Of a DNA stretch of 64,000 bases, positions 23,149 through 32,654 are shown in pieces. The position numbers and the translations under genes were made by a program. Under the pieces are notes generated by a model that saw nothing but the letters and a program-made list of their open reading frames with translations, was not told where the DNA came from and did no database searches. Origin of the DNA: Microvirga sp052114605 (lineage in GTDB: Bacteria > Pseudomonadota > Alphaproteobacteria > Rhizobiales > Beijerinckiaceae); NCBI RefSeq assembly GCF_052114605.1, contig NZ_JBFRFB010000003.1, forward strand, positions 1 through 64,000. The letters run 5' to 3'. How positions within the stretch are numbered: position 1 is the stretch's first letter; every line of letters begins with the position of its first letter.

Positions 23149-24575
23149 GTTCGCCCCTTTGGACCAAGGATGAGATCGCTGCCGCCACCGGTGCCCGCAT
23201 CGGCAGTGGCTTCACGCACGCGACCGGTGCTTCCATCGACACCCGCACGCTGGAGCCCGGCGATCTCTATTTCGCCATCAAGGGCGATGTCCATGACGGA
23301 CACGACTTCGTGCGAGCTGCGCTGGAGAAGGGTGCGTCCTCTGCTGTCGTGTCCGAAGAGAAGGCTTCCTCCTTCGCTTCGGATAGGCTCATCGTCGTGC
23401 CGGACGTGCTCGACGCCATGCGCCGGATGGGCGAGTTCGCCCGCAAGCGCACGAATGCCCGCATCGTCGCCATCACCGGTTCCGTCGGCAAGACTGGCAC
23501 GAAGGAAGCCATGCGCGTTGCGCTCTCGCGCCAGGGTAGAACCCATGCGTCGGTTGCTTCTTACAACAATCACTGGGGCGTTCCGCTCACCCTCGCGCGC
23601 ATGCCGCGTGAAACCGAATATGGCGTGTTCGAAATCGGCATGAACCATGCCTATGAGATCCTGCCGCTCACCGGCATGGTCCGTCCGCATGTGGCCGTGA
23701 TCACCACTATCGAGCCGGTGCATATTGAATTTTTTCCCTCGTTGTGGGGCATCGCGGATGCCAAGGGGGAAATTTTCTCAAGCCTTGAGCCGGGTAGCAC
23801 CGCGGTGATCAATCGCGACAGCCCGTACTTCGAGCGCATGAAGGCCCACGCTCTCGCATCCGCGGCTGGCCGTGTCGTGACTTTCGGTGAGCATGAGAGT
23901 GCCGACATTCGAGCCGAGCGAGTTCTCGTGACGCCCGATCAATCCATCGTCGAGGCAACCGTGTTCGGTAAGCCGCTGACCTACAAGATCGGCACAGCCG
24001 GCCGTCATATCGCGCTGAATTCCTTGAGTGTGCTTGCGGCCTCCCACGCCCTTGGCGCCGATCTCGCGCTGGTCGCGCTCTCCTTTGCCGAGCTGAAGCC
24101 CCCTCTCGGGCGTGGCGAGCGCACCATGCTCTCCATTGGTGACGGCGAAGCGTTGTTGATCGACGAGAGCTACAACGCCAACCCCGCTTCCATGCGCGCG
24201 GCTCTTTCCAATCTCGGCGCGGTCGAGCTCGACCCTCAGGGTCGGCGCATCGCTGTGCTCGGCGACATGAAGGAACTCGGAGAAAAAGGCCCTGGCCTGC
24301 ATGAGGGTTTGGCGGAGGCCATTGAGGCCAATGCCATCGATCTGGTTTTTGCGGCTGGCCCTCTCATGAAGAGCCTCGTGGGCGAGCTCCCGAAAGCAAA
24401 AGTTGCGCTCCACACCGAGACCTCCGCCGAGCTGGTGGATGCGGTTCGTGCCGCTGTCCGCCCCGGTGATGCGGTGATGGTGAAGGGGTCGCTCAGCATG
24501 AAAATGGCCTTGATCGTCAAGGTTCTGAAAGAACGTCACAGCGCGAGCGAAACAGCGCACGCGCTCAAAGGATAA
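23145..24575 (+). CDS. murF: UDP-MurNAc-tripeptide:D-Ala-D-Ala ligase
   Basis: The 476-residue Mur ligase finishes the pentapeptide by adding D-Ala-D-Ala. The ATP loop is ITGSVGKTGTKEAM near residues 108-121. The conserved IDESYNANPASM segment follows near 338-349. It overlaps murE by four bases, and mraY follows six bases after its stop. Length is normal for MurF. Confidence 0.95.
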   Translation: MSSPLWTKDEIAAATGARIGSGFTHATGASIDTRTLEPGDLYFAIKGDVHDGHDFVRAALEKGASSAVVSEEKASSFASDRLIVVPDVLDAMRRMGEFARKRTNARIVAITGSVGKTGTKEAMRVALSRQGRTHASVASYNNHWGVPLTLARMPRETEYGVFEIGMNHAYEILPLTGMVRPHVAVITTIEPVHIEFFPSLWGIADAKGEIFSSLEPGSTAVINRDSPYFERMKAHALASAAGRVVTFGEHESADIRAERVLVTPDQSIVEATVFGKPLTYKIGTAGRHIALNSLSVLAASHALGADLALVALSFAELKPPLGRGERTMLSIGDGEALLIDESYNANPASMRAALSNLGAVELDPQGRRIAVLGDMKELGEKGPGLHEGLAEAIEANAIDLVFAAGPLMKSLVGELPKAKVALHTETSAELVDAVRAAVRPGDAVMVKGSLSMKMALIVKVLKERHSASETAHALKG

Positions 24576-24581
24576 GTCCCC

Positions 24582-25667
24582 ATGTTGACTTGGTTGGCTG
24601 AGTTCAGCCCTTACTTCAGCCCCCTCAATATCTTCCGCTACATCACGTTCCGCACCGGCGGCGCGACGGCAACGGCTCTGCTCTTCGTGTTCCTGTTCGG
24701 ACCGGCGATCATTTCGCTCCTTCGCCTGAAGCAGGGCAAGGGGCAGCCGATCCGCGAGGACGGTCCGCAATCGCATCTTCTCACTAAACGCGGCACGCCG
24801 ACCATGGGCGGGTTGATGATCATGGCGGGCGTACTTGTCTCGGCGTTGCTCTGGGCGAACCTCGCTAATCCTTATGTCTGGATCGTGATTTTCGTCACAG
24901 TGGGCTTTGGCGGCATCGGCTTCTATGACGACTATCTCAAAGTTACGAAGCAGTCGCACAAAGGCTTTTCCGGCCGCTCGCGCCTCGCCATCGAGGCGGC
25001 GATTGCGGCGATTGCCTGTATCGCGATTTCCTATGTCGAAGCGCCCGGCCTCGCCAACAAACTGGTCCTGCCGTTCTCGAAGGAACTGATCTTCAATCTC
25101 GGCTGGTTCTACATCGTCTTCGCGGGCTTCGTGATCGTCGGCGCAGGCAATGCGGTGAACATCACCGATGGTCTCGACGGTCTTGCCATCGTGCCGGTGA
25201 TGATCGCAGCTGGAACCTTCGGCTTCATCGCCTATCTCGCGGGCAACGCCGTCTTCGCCAATTACCTGCAGATCCATTTCGTGCCCGGCACCGGCGAACT
25301 CGCGGTGATCTGTGGCGCGCTGATCGGCGCGGGCATCGGCTTCCTCTGGTTCAACGCGCCTCCGGCCCAGATCTTCATGGGCGATACGGGCTCGCTCGCT
25401 CTCGGTGGACTTCTCGGCACGATTGCTGTCGCCACGAAGCACGAGATCGTGCTCGCCATCGTCGGCGGTCTCTTCGTGCTGGAGATCATGTCCGTGATCA
25501 TCCAGGTTGCGTCCTTCAAGCTCACCGGCAAGCGCGTCTTCAAGATGGCGCCGATCCATCACCACTTTGAGCAACTCGGCTGGACCGAGCCGCAGGTGGT
25601 CATCCGCTTCTGGATCATCGCCGTGGTGCTGGCTCTCGTCGGCCTCTCGACCCTCAAGCTGCGGTAA
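24582..25667 (+). CDS. mraY: Phospho-MurNAc-pentapeptide translocase
   Basis: The 361-residue polytopic inner-membrane enzyme joins phospho-MurNAc-pentapeptide to undecaprenyl phosphate, forming lipid I. About ten hydrophobic segments are visible. Catalytic landmarks are TKRGTPTMGGL (about 67-77), FYDDYLKV, the NITDGLDGLAI loop and MAPIHHHFE near the end. The start ATG follows murF by six bases. No truncation. Confidence 0.97.
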   Translation: MLTWLAEFSPYFSPLNIFRYITFRTGGATATALLFVFLFGPAIISLLRLKQGKGQPIREDGPQSHLLTKRGTPTMGGLMIMAGVLVSALLWANLANPYVWIVIFVTVGFGGIGFYDDYLKVTKQSHKGFSGRSRLAIEAAIAAIACIAISYVEAPGLANKLVLPFSKELIFNLGWFYIVFAGFVIVGAGNAVNITDGLDGLAIVPVMIAAGTFGFIAYLAGNAVFANYLQIHFVPGTGELAVICGALIGAGIGFLWFNAPPAQIFMGDTGSLALGGLLGTIAVATKHEIVLAIVGGLFVLEIMSVIIQVASFKLTGKRVFKMAPIHHHFEQLGWTEPQVVIRFWIIAVVLALVGLSTLKLR

Positions 25668-25671
25668 GCCG

Positions 25672-27063
25672 ATGACGCCCGTCACGATCCTCTCAGGTAA
25701 AACAGTTGCGCTCTTCGGCCTCGGCGGTTCGGGGCTTGCGACAACGCTTGCCCTGAAAGAGGGCGGGGCGCATGTGATCGCCTGCGACGATAATCCGGCG
25801 AAGATGGCGGAGGCTGAAGGGAAGGGCATTGAGACAGGCGATCTGCGCCTCATTGACTGGTCGAAGGTCGCAGCGCTGGTTCTGTCGCCCGGCGTCCCGC
25901 TCACCCATCCCGAGCCGCATTGGTCCGCGAAGCTGGCGAAGGAAGCCGGCGTCGAGATCATCGGCGATATCGAACTGTTCTGCCGTGAGCGCGCGAAAAT
26001 CGCGCCGAACGCGCCCTTCGTCGCGATCACCGGAACCAACGGCAAGTCCACTACGACGGCTCTAATCGCGCATATCCTCCGCGAAGCTGGCCTGGACGTG
26101 CAGATGGGCGGCAATATCGGCACGGCGATCCTTTTGCTCGATCCGCCTGCTGAAAATCGCATCCACGTAATCGAGTGCTCATCGTTCCAGATCGATCTCG
26201 CACCCTCGCTCAGCCCGAGCGTCGGCGTTCTTCTCAATATCTCGCCGGATCACCTCGACCGGCATGGGACGATGGAGGATTACGCGGCAATCAAGGAGCG
26301 GCTGGTTGCTGCCTCTCAGATTGCTATCATTGGGGTTGACGATGAACTGAGCATGGCGGTTTTCTTGCGCTTGTCAGAGGCTGGCAAGAAAGTGGTTGGC
26401 ATCAGCGCTGAGTCCGATGAATTAGTCACCATCAATGCACTCAATGGAATCGTGACGGCTTACCAACACGGCGAGTTCGAGGAAGTTGTCGACCTAGAAG
26501 GTATCGCTTCCCTGAGAGGGCAGCATAATGCGCAGAATGCAGCAGCCGCGGTTGCCGTGGTCTTGCAACTTGGCTTGAGCGAAAAGATAATTGCCGAGGC
26601 TGTGCGCTCATTCCCAGGTCTTCCTCATCGCATGGAAGAGGTTGGTAGTCGCGGGAATGCGCTCTTCATCAACGATTCCAAAGCCACCAACGCCGATTCT
26701 ACGGAGAAGGCGCTCAAGTCCTTCGACAACATCCTCTGGATTCTCGGCGGCAAGGCCAAGGAAGGCGGCATCGAGCCGCTGCGTGACTATTTTCCGAAAA
26801 TCCGCAAGGCGTACCTGATCGGTGCGTCTGCGGAGGATTTTGCCGGGACGCTCGGTGACGACGTGCCTTATGTGCGCAGCGAAACGCTCGACAAGGCTGT
26901 CGAACAGGCGGCCTCGGATGCAGCAGTCATGAACGGTCCGTCGGTCGTTCTGCTCTCTCCTGCCTGCGCGTCCTACGATCAGTTTCCTAATTTCGAAGTG
27001 CGCGGAAATCGCTTCCGCGAATTGGTTCGGGCCTTGCCCGGTATTGAGGCCAAGGGGGCCTAA
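25672..27063 (+). CDS. murD: UDP-MurNAc-L-alanine:D-glutamate ligase
   Basis: The 463-residue cytoplasmic ligase adds D-glutamate. It has an amino-terminal Rossmann-like LFGLGGSGLA motif near residue 15, ATP loop ITGTNGKSTTTALI near residue 120, and the carboxy-terminal NDSKATNADST segment. The frame is open upstream inside mraY, but the family start is the ATG at 25672. The stretch from about 26290 to 26690 is somewhat AT-richer than the flanks and uses rarer codons, although the protein stays in frame and complete. Confidence 0.95.
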   Translation: MTPVTILSGKTVALFGLGGSGLATTLALKEGGAHVIACDDNPAKMAEAEGKGIETGDLRLIDWSKVAALVLSPGVPLTHPEPHWSAKLAKEAGVEIIGDIELFCRERAKIAPNAPFVAITGTNGKSTTTALIAHILREAGLDVQMGGNIGTAILLLDPPAENRIHVIECSSFQIDLAPSLSPSVGVLLNISPDHLDRHGTMEDYAAIKERLVAASQIAIIGVDDELSMAVFLRLSEAGKKVVGISAESDELVTINALNGIVTAYQHGEFEEVVDLEGIASLRGQHNAQNAAAAVAVVLQLGLSEKIIAEAVRSFPGLPHRMEEVGSRGNALFINDSKATNADSTEKALKSFDNILWILGGKAKEGGIEPLRDYFPKIRKAYLIGASAEDFAGTLGDDVPYVRSETLDKAVEQAASDAAVMNGPSVVLLSPACASYDQFPNFEVRGNRFRELVRALPGIEAKGA

Positions 27064-27067
27064 AGAG

Positions 27068-28213
27068 ATGGTGTCGCGCGCGGAACGCTCGGCTTTCAGC
27101 GATTGGTGGTGGACCGTCGACCGGCTGCTTCTGGCGGCGCTTGCGATCCTCGTGCTCGCCGGTCTCGTCTTTCTCATGGCAGGCGGCCCGCCCGTCGCGG
27201 AGCGGCTGGGGCTCTCGACCTTCCACTTCGTGAACCGCCAGGCGATGTTCCTTCTGCCTGCGTTGCTCATCATGTTGCCGGTCTCGTTCCTGTCCTTGCG
27301 CCATATCCGGCGTCTGGCGCTGCTGGTTTATATCGGCGGCATGGCGCTGATCATGCTGGCCTTCCAGTTCGGTCCCGAGATCAAGGGCGCACATCGCTGG
27401 ATCGTCATCGGCCCGCTCGGTATCCAGCCGTCGGAGTTCGTGAAGCCAGCCTTCGTTGTGCTCGCTGCCTGGGCCTTCTCGGAAGGCGCGCGGCGCAAGG
27501 ACATGCCGGGGGCACTGATGGCGCTGCTGCTCCTGCCCGCTACGATCATCCCGCTCATCATGCAGCCGGATTTCGGCCAGACCATGCTCGTCACCATCGT
27601 GTGGTGCGGCCTCTTCTTCGTGGCCGGCCTGCACTGGTTCTGGGTGATGGGGCTCGGTGGCGCGGGCCTGCTCGGCATTGTTGCGGCCGTTGAATTTCTG
27701 CCGCACGTGCGGGCACGTTTCGAGCGCTTCCTCGACAAGGATTCCGGCGATACGTTCCAGGTCGACACCGCGATGGAATCCTTCTCGCGCGGCGGCTGGC
27801 TCGGGCGTGGCCCCGGCGAGGGCACAGTCAAGCGTATCCTGCCCGACGCGCATACCGACTTCATCTTCGCCGTCACGGCGGAAGAGTTCGGCATCGTCGT
27901 GTGCCTGTGCCTGCTGATGCTCTTCGCCTTCATCGTGCTGCGTGGCCTCATGCTCGCCAAGCGCAGCGAGGACACGTTCTGCCGCCTCGCTGCGACGGGC
28001 CTCGTCCTCATGTTCGGGCTGCAGGCCTGCATCAACATGATGGTGAACGTCCATCTCATGCCGGCGAAAGGCATGACGCTGCCGTTCATCTCCTATGGTG
28101 GCTCCTCGCTGATGTCGCTGGCGCTCGCCATGGGCTTCCTCATCGCGCTCACGCGCCGCCGCCCGCGCGCCGAGATGATGGAGAACTTCAACCAGGATTG
28201 GCCGCGCGGATGA
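27068..28213 (+). CDS. ftsW: Septal peptidoglycan glycosyltransferase FtsW (SEDS)
   Basis: The 381-residue SEDS-family membrane protein polymerises glycan strands with FtsI. About ten membrane segments are visible. SEDS landmarks are GAHRWIVIGPLGIQPSEFVKPAF (in two parts near 112-134), QPDFGQTM, and PFISYGGSSLMS near the end. It starts five bases after murD and overlaps murG by four bases. RodA is excluded by its place in the division cluster. Confidence 0.95.
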   Translation: MVSRAERSAFSDWWWTVDRLLLAALAILVLAGLVFLMAGGPPVAERLGLSTFHFVNRQAMFLLPALLIMLPVSFLSLRHIRRLALLVYIGGMALIMLAFQFGPEIKGAHRWIVIGPLGIQPSEFVKPAFVVLAAWAFSEGARRKDMPGALMALLLLPATIIPLIMQPDFGQTMLVTIVWCGLFFVAGLHWFWVMGLGGAGLLGIVAAVEFLPHVRARFERFLDKDSGDTFQVDTAMESFSRGGWLGRGPGEGTVKRILPDAHTDFIFAVTAEEFGIVVCLCLLMLFAFIVLRGLMLAKRSEDTFCRLAATGLVLMFGLQACINMMVNVHLMPAKGMTLPFISYGGSSLMSLALAMGFLIALTRRRPRAEMMENFNQDWPRG

Positions 28214-29328
28214 GTGCTCCCCTCATCCTCCTGACCGCCGGCGGAACGGGCGGGCATCTGTTTCCCGCCGAGGCCTTGGCGAATGCGCTGAAGGCGCAAG
28301 GCCTTCGCGTGGCGCTTGCCACCGACAAGCGCGCCAATGCCTATGCCGGCTCCTTCCCGGCGGATGAAATCGTGGAGATCCCGTCCGCCACTCCGTCCGG
28401 CCGCTCAGTGCCGCAGATCGTGAAGGCGGCTCTGCTGCTCGCGCAAGGCACCTTGAGAGCCACTTCAGTGATCCGCCGCATGAAGCCCGCCGTCGTCGTG
28501 GGCTTCGGCGGCTATCCCACCGTGCCGCCGGTGATCGCAGCCTCGCTTATGAAGGTGCCTACAGTCATTCATGAGGCGAATGGCGTGATGGGCCGCGCGA
28601 ACCGGCTGCTCGCCCGCCGTGCTTCCGTCATTGCCACGGGATTTGCCGATACCAAGGGCATACCGGCCAATGTCCCGGGGAAGGTCTTCCAGACTGGAAA
28701 TCCGATCCGTCCTTCTGTTTTGGAAGCGGCAAGGCAGCCCTATACGCCGCTGACTGGCGACGGGAAGCTGCATCTTCTCGTTGTCGGCGGCAGCCAGGGC
28801 GCCCGCGTCATGAGCGATGTGGTGCCGCCTGCCGTCGAGAACCTGCCGCAAGAATTGCGCGCCCGTCTCTCCATCACCCAGCAGGCGAGGGGAGAGGATC
28901 TGGAGCGCGTGCGCGCGCAATATCAGCATCTTGGGGTCGAGTTTGAGGCGGAGCCCTTCTTCAAGGATCTGCCGCAGCGCCTTGCCAAAGCGCATCTGGT
29001 CGTATCGCGTTCAGGTGCTTCGACGGTGGCGGAACTGGCGGTTATCGGTCGTCCTTCGATCCTCGTGCCCCTGCCGGGATCGCTCGATCAGGACCAGGCG
29101 GCGAATGCGAAAACCCTTGGAGATCTTGGCGCTGCCATCGTTCTCCCGCAATCCGAGTTCACTCCTGAGCGCCTGGCGGCGGAAATCCGCGCCACTTTTC
29201 AAGAGCCTGAGCGCTTGACCAAAGCCGCTGCCGCTGCACATAGCGCCAGCATCACGGATGCGGCCGAGCGACTCGCTCGGGCCGTGCTCCAACTGATACA
29301 AACTAACAAGAACGGAATGATTTCATGA
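28210..29328 (+). CDS. murG: UDP-GlcNAc:lipid I transferase
   Basis: The 372-residue peripheral membrane GT-B enzyme converts lipid I to lipid II. The amino-terminal glycine-rich loop TAGGTGGHLFPAEALA is at about residues 8-23. The carboxy-terminal UDP-GlcNAc site includes VVGGSQGARVMSD and SRSGASTVAEL. The start ATG overlaps the ftsW stop. The frame is open further left, but only as a shadow. An ATGA overlap links it to murC. Confidence 0.95.
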   Translation: MSAPLILLTAGGTGGHLFPAEALANALKAQGLRVALATDKRANAYAGSFPADEIVEIPSATPSGRSVPQIVKAALLLAQGTLRATSVIRRMKPAVVVGFGGYPTVPPVIAASLMKVPTVIHEANGVMGRANRLLARRASVIATGFADTKGIPANVPGKVFQTGNPIRPSVLEAARQPYTPLTGDGKLHLLVVGGSQGARVMSDVVPPAVENLPQELRARLSITQQARGEDLERVRAQYQHLGVEFEAEPFFKDLPQRLAKAHLVVSRSGASTVAELAVIGRPSILVPLPGSLDQDQAANAKTLGDLGAAIVLPQSEFTPERLAAEIRATFQEPERLTKAAAAAHSASITDAAERLARAVLQLIQTNKNGMIS

Positions 29329-30740
29329 AACTGCCGCCGAAGCTTGGTCCCATTCATTTCATCGGTATCGGCGGCATTGGCATGTCTGGCATCGCCGAAG
29401 TCATGCACAATCTGGGCTACACCGTTCAGGGCTCTGACGCCGCCGACAATTACAACGTCAAGCGCCTCGAAGAGAAGGGTATCAAGACCTTCATCGGCCA
29501 CAAGGCCGAGAACGTGGAGAATGCCGAGATCGTCGTGGTCTCCACCGCCATCAAGCGCGACAACCCGGAACTGATCGTCGCCCGCGAGAAGCGCCTGCCG
29601 GTCGTGCGCCGCGCCGAGATGCTTGCCGAGCTCATGCGCTTCAAATCCTGCGTCGCGGTGGCCGGCACGCACGGCAAGACGACGACCACATCGCTCGTCG
29701 CGACGCTGCTCGATGCAGGCGGCCTCGATCCGACCGTCATCAATGGCGGCATCATCAATGCCTATGGCACCAATGCCCGCATGGGTGATGGCCAGTGGAT
29801 GGTGGTGGAGGCGGATGAGTCCGACGGCACGTTCCTGAAGCTTCCCGCCGACGTTGCCATCGTCACCAATATCGACGCCGAGCACCTCGATCATTTCGGC
29901 ACGTTCGATGCGATAAAGGAAGCCTTCCATTCCTTCATCAACTCGATCCCATTCTACGGTTTCGCGGTGATGTGCATCGACCATCCGACGGTGCAGGATC
30001 TTGTAGGCCGCATCGAGGATCGCCGCATCATCACCTATGGCGAGAACCCGCAGGCCGATGTGCGCATCATGGATATCGACCCGCGCGGCGGGCAGACCAA
30101 GTTCCGCGTCATGATTCGCGACCGCCGTCCCGGCTTCCGCCTTGAACTCGAGGATCTTGTTCTGCCGATGCCCGGTGCACACAACGCGCTCAATGCCACG
30201 GCGGCGATTGCGGTTGCGCATGAGCTCGGCGTGTCGCCGGATGCGATCCGCAAGGCGCTCGCCGGCTTCGGCGGCGTGAAGCGCCGCTTCACCCGCACTG
30301 GCGAGTGGAACGGCGTCACCGTGTTCGACGATTACGGCCACCACCCCATCGAGATCGCGGCGGTGCTGAAAGCAGCGCGCGCCTCGACCGATGGGCAGGT
30401 GATCGCCGTGGTGCAGCCGCACCGCTATTCGCGCCTGAACTCCCTGTTCGATCAATTTTGCACCTGCTTCAACGATGCGGATGCGGTGATCGTCGCGCCG
30501 GTTTACGCCGCAGGCGAACAGCCGATCCCGGGTGCCGACCGCGATGGCCTCGTGTCGGGCCTGAAGGCGCGCGGGCATCGCAATGTGATGGCACTAGAAA
30601 AATCGGAAGATCTGGCCGGTCTCATCAAGGGCGTCGCCAAACCCGGCGATTATGTGATCTGCCTTGGCGCCGGCAACATCACCCAGTGGGCTTATGCGCT
30701 TCCGGGTGAGCTTGAGGCGCTTGGCGAGAAGGCGGCTTGA
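29325..30740 (+). CDS. murC: UDP-MurNAc:L-alanine ligase
   Basis: The 471-residue first Mur ligase adds L-alanine to UDP-MurNAc. It has the amino-terminal HFIGIGGIGMSGIAEV motif, ATP loop AGTHGKTTTTSLVA near residue 110, metal-binding EADESDGTFL, and late FDDYGHHPIEI. It overlaps murG by four bases and murB by one. It is complete. Confidence 0.96.
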   Translation: MKLPPKLGPIHFIGIGGIGMSGIAEVMHNLGYTVQGSDAADNYNVKRLEEKGIKTFIGHKAENVENAEIVVVSTAIKRDNPELIVAREKRLPVVRRAEMLAELMRFKSCVAVAGTHGKTTTTSLVATLLDAGGLDPTVINGGIINAYGTNARMGDGQWMVVEADESDGTFLKLPADVAIVTNIDAEHLDHFGTFDAIKEAFHSFINSIPFYGFAVMCIDHPTVQDLVGRIEDRRIITYGENPQADVRIMDIDPRGGQTKFRVMIRDRRPGFRLELEDLVLPMPGAHNALNATAAIAVAHELGVSPDAIRKALAGFGGVKRRFTRTGEWNGVTVFDDYGHHPIEIAAVLKAARASTDGQVIAVVQPHRYSRLNSLFDQFCTCFNDADAVIVAPVYAAGEQPIPGADRDGLVSGLKARGHRNVMALEKSEDLAGLIKGVAKPGDYVICLGAGNITQWAYALPGELEALGEKAA

Positions 30741-31660
30741 TGTTCGCCGACCTGACGCCCGCCCTCAAAGCCGCCATGCCGGAGCTGCGCGGCAAGCTGG
30801 AGGCGAACGCGCCGACGGCGCCGCTGTCGTGGTTCCGCACGGGCGGGCCCGCGCAGGTGCTGTTCACGCCGGCCGATGCGGATGATCTCGCATACTTCCT
30901 GCAGCACCTGGACCGGGGCATTCCCGTTCTCGTGGTCGGTCTCGGCTCCAACCTGCTCATCCGCGACGGCGGATGGGAAGGCGTGATCATTCGGTTGGGC
31001 AAAGGTTTCGCGGAAGTCTCCGTCGAGCCGGGCCTGCGCGTTCGCGCGGGTGCGGGCGCTCCCGATGTGAAGGTAGCGCGCGCCGCGGCGGAGGCTGGCA
31101 TCGCCGGCCTGTCGTTCCTGCGCGGCATTCCGGGCGCCATCGGCGGCGCGCTTCGCATGAATGGCGGCGCTTATGGCGGCGAGACGAAGGATGTGCTCGT
31201 CGAGGCCAAGGGCATTACCCGCACGGGGGAAGCGGTGTCCTTCACCAATGCGCAGATGGGGTTTACGTATCGGCACTCAAACGTGCCGGATGATGTGATC
31301 TTTACCGAAGCCCTGTTCGAAGGCCGTCCCGGCAACCCCGAAGAAATCCTCGCCGAGATGAATGCCATCACCGAGGCGCGCTCCTCCACGCAGCCCGTCA
31401 ACACCCGCACGGGCGGCTCCACCTTCAAGAACCCGCCGGCCAAGAAGGCCTGGGAGCTGGTCGATGCGGCCGGATGCCGGGGCCTGCGAATCGGTGATGC
31501 GCAGGTCTCCGAGATGCATTGCAACTTCCTGATCAACCATGGCTCCGCAACGGCTGCCGAGATCGAGGGCCTTGGCGAGGAAGTCCGCCGCCGGGTCCGT
31601 GAGATGTCGGGCGTCGAGCTCGAATGGGAAATCAAGCGCGTCGGTCGCGTTCAGGCGTAA
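30740..31660 (+). CDS. murB: UDP-N-acetylenolpyruvoylglucosamine reductase
   Basis: The 306-residue FAD enzyme makes UDP-MurNAc. The FAD-binding PCMH-type domain shows SWFRTGGPAQVLFTPAD and VVGLGSNLLIRDGGW. The substrate loop has FLRGIPGAIGGALRMNGGAYG. The carboxy domain has GSTFKNPPAKKAWELVDAAG and ends near WEIKRVG, the type II MurB pattern. The ATG at 30740 overlaps the murC stop (TGATG). A 70-base gap separates it from ddl. Confidence 0.96.
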   Translation: MFADLTPALKAAMPELRGKLEANAPTAPLSWFRTGGPAQVLFTPADADDLAYFLQHLDRGIPVLVVGLGSNLLIRDGGWEGVIIRLGKGFAEVSVEPGLRVRAGAGAPDVKVARAAAEAGIAGLSFLRGIPGAIGGALRMNGGAYGGETKDVLVEAKGITRTGEAVSFTNAQMGFTYRHSNVPDDVIFTEALFEGRPGNPEEILAEMNAITEARSSTQPVNTRTGGSTFKNPPAKKAWELVDAAGCRGLRIGDAQVSEMHCNFLINHGSATAAEIEGLGEEVRRRVREMSGVELEWEIKRVGRVQA

Positions 31661-31730
31661 GCCTACCCCGAATCACTTTGTTAACGCCCGCCTGCTTCAG
31701 TGAGCGGGGTGCCAATCCAAGGAGCAGATC

Positions 31731-32654
31731 ATGGCCAAGCACGTTGCCGTCCTCTATGGCGGCTGGTCGGCGGAGCGCGAAGTCAGCCTCAGCACTGGCC
31801 ATTCCTGTTGCAAGGCCTTGGAAGAGCAGGGCTATAAGGTCACTCCCATCGACGTGCAGCCCGATATTGCCACCGTGCTCCAGGCGACCGCGCCGGAAGT
31901 GGTGTTCAATGCGCTCCATGGCCCGGTGGGTGAAGACGGCACGATCCAGGGTTTGCTTGAGGTTTTAAGGATTCCCTACACCCATTCGGGCGTTCTGGCC
32001 TCGGCCCTTGCCATGCAGAAGGACAAGGCGAAGCTCATCATGGCAGCTGCTGGGGTGTCGGTTCCGAAAGGCTTGGTTGTTAACAGAATGGAGGCGGCGA
32101 AAAGTCACGTTCTGCCAGCCCCCTATGTGATTAAACCGGTGAACGAGGGCTCCTCGAAGGGTGTCATCATCGTGCGCGAGGACCGCTCCCATCCCCCTCA
32201 GGAACTGCTCCGTGAGGACTGGGCTTTCGGGGATAAAGTCCTTGTAGAATCATATGTTGCGGGCCGTGAGCTGACCTGCGCGGTCATGGGTGACAAGGCC
32301 CTGGGCGTCATCGATATCAGGCCCGCCACCGGTGTCTTCTACGATTATGACGCAAAGTATGTGAAGGGCGGCTCCATTCACGTCCTCCCGGCAGAAATTA
32401 AACCGAATATTTACCAAAAGGTCCAAGAGTTGGCGTTAACGGCGCATCAAGCGCTCGGCTGTCGGGGAATCAGCCGTGCCGACTTACGGTACGATGATAC
32501 TTCCGGGGGGACGGGGGAACTCGTTGTCCTGGAGGTTAACACCCAACCCGGCATGACCGAGACGAGCTTGGTGCCAGAATTGGCAGCCCACGCGGGCTAT
32601 TCGTTTGGCGAGCTTGTGCAATGGATGGTGGAGGACGCTACCTGCAACCGATGA
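31731..32654 (+). CDS. ddl: D-alanine:D-alanine ligase
   Basis: The 307-residue ATP-grasp ligase makes the D-Ala-D-Ala dipeptide used by MurF. It has HVAVLYGGWSAEREVSLSTG at the start, VIKPVNEGSSKGV in the ATP-grasp domain, and NTQPGMTETSLVPE near the end. AAGGAG lies seven to eight bases before the ATG. After the 70-base gap from murB, this strong site suggests independent initiation. Its stop overlaps ftsQ by four bases. The D-Ala-terminating signature implies a vancomycin-sensitive type of ligase. Confidence 0.95.
   Translation: MAKHVAVLYGGWSAEREVSLSTGHSCCKALEEQGYKVTPIDVQPDIATVLQATAPEVVFNALHGPVGEDGTIQGLLEVLRIPYTHSGVLASALAMQKDKAKLIMAAAGVSVPKGLVVNRMEAAKSHVLPAPYVIKPVNEGSSKGVIIVREDRSHPPQELLREDWAFGDKVLVESYVAGRELTCAVMGDKALGVIDIRPATGVFYDYDAKYVKGGSIHVLPAEIKPNIYQKVQELALTAHQALGCRGISRADLRYDDTSGGTGELVVLEVNTQPGMTETSLVPELAAHAGYSFGELVQWMVEDATCNR

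Noticed and set aside
23778..26237. Minus-strand open frame of 819 codons antisense to murF, mraY and murD
   Set aside because: It lies opposite three certain genes. Long antisense frames are expected with GC-rich third positions, and its composition is not protein-like.
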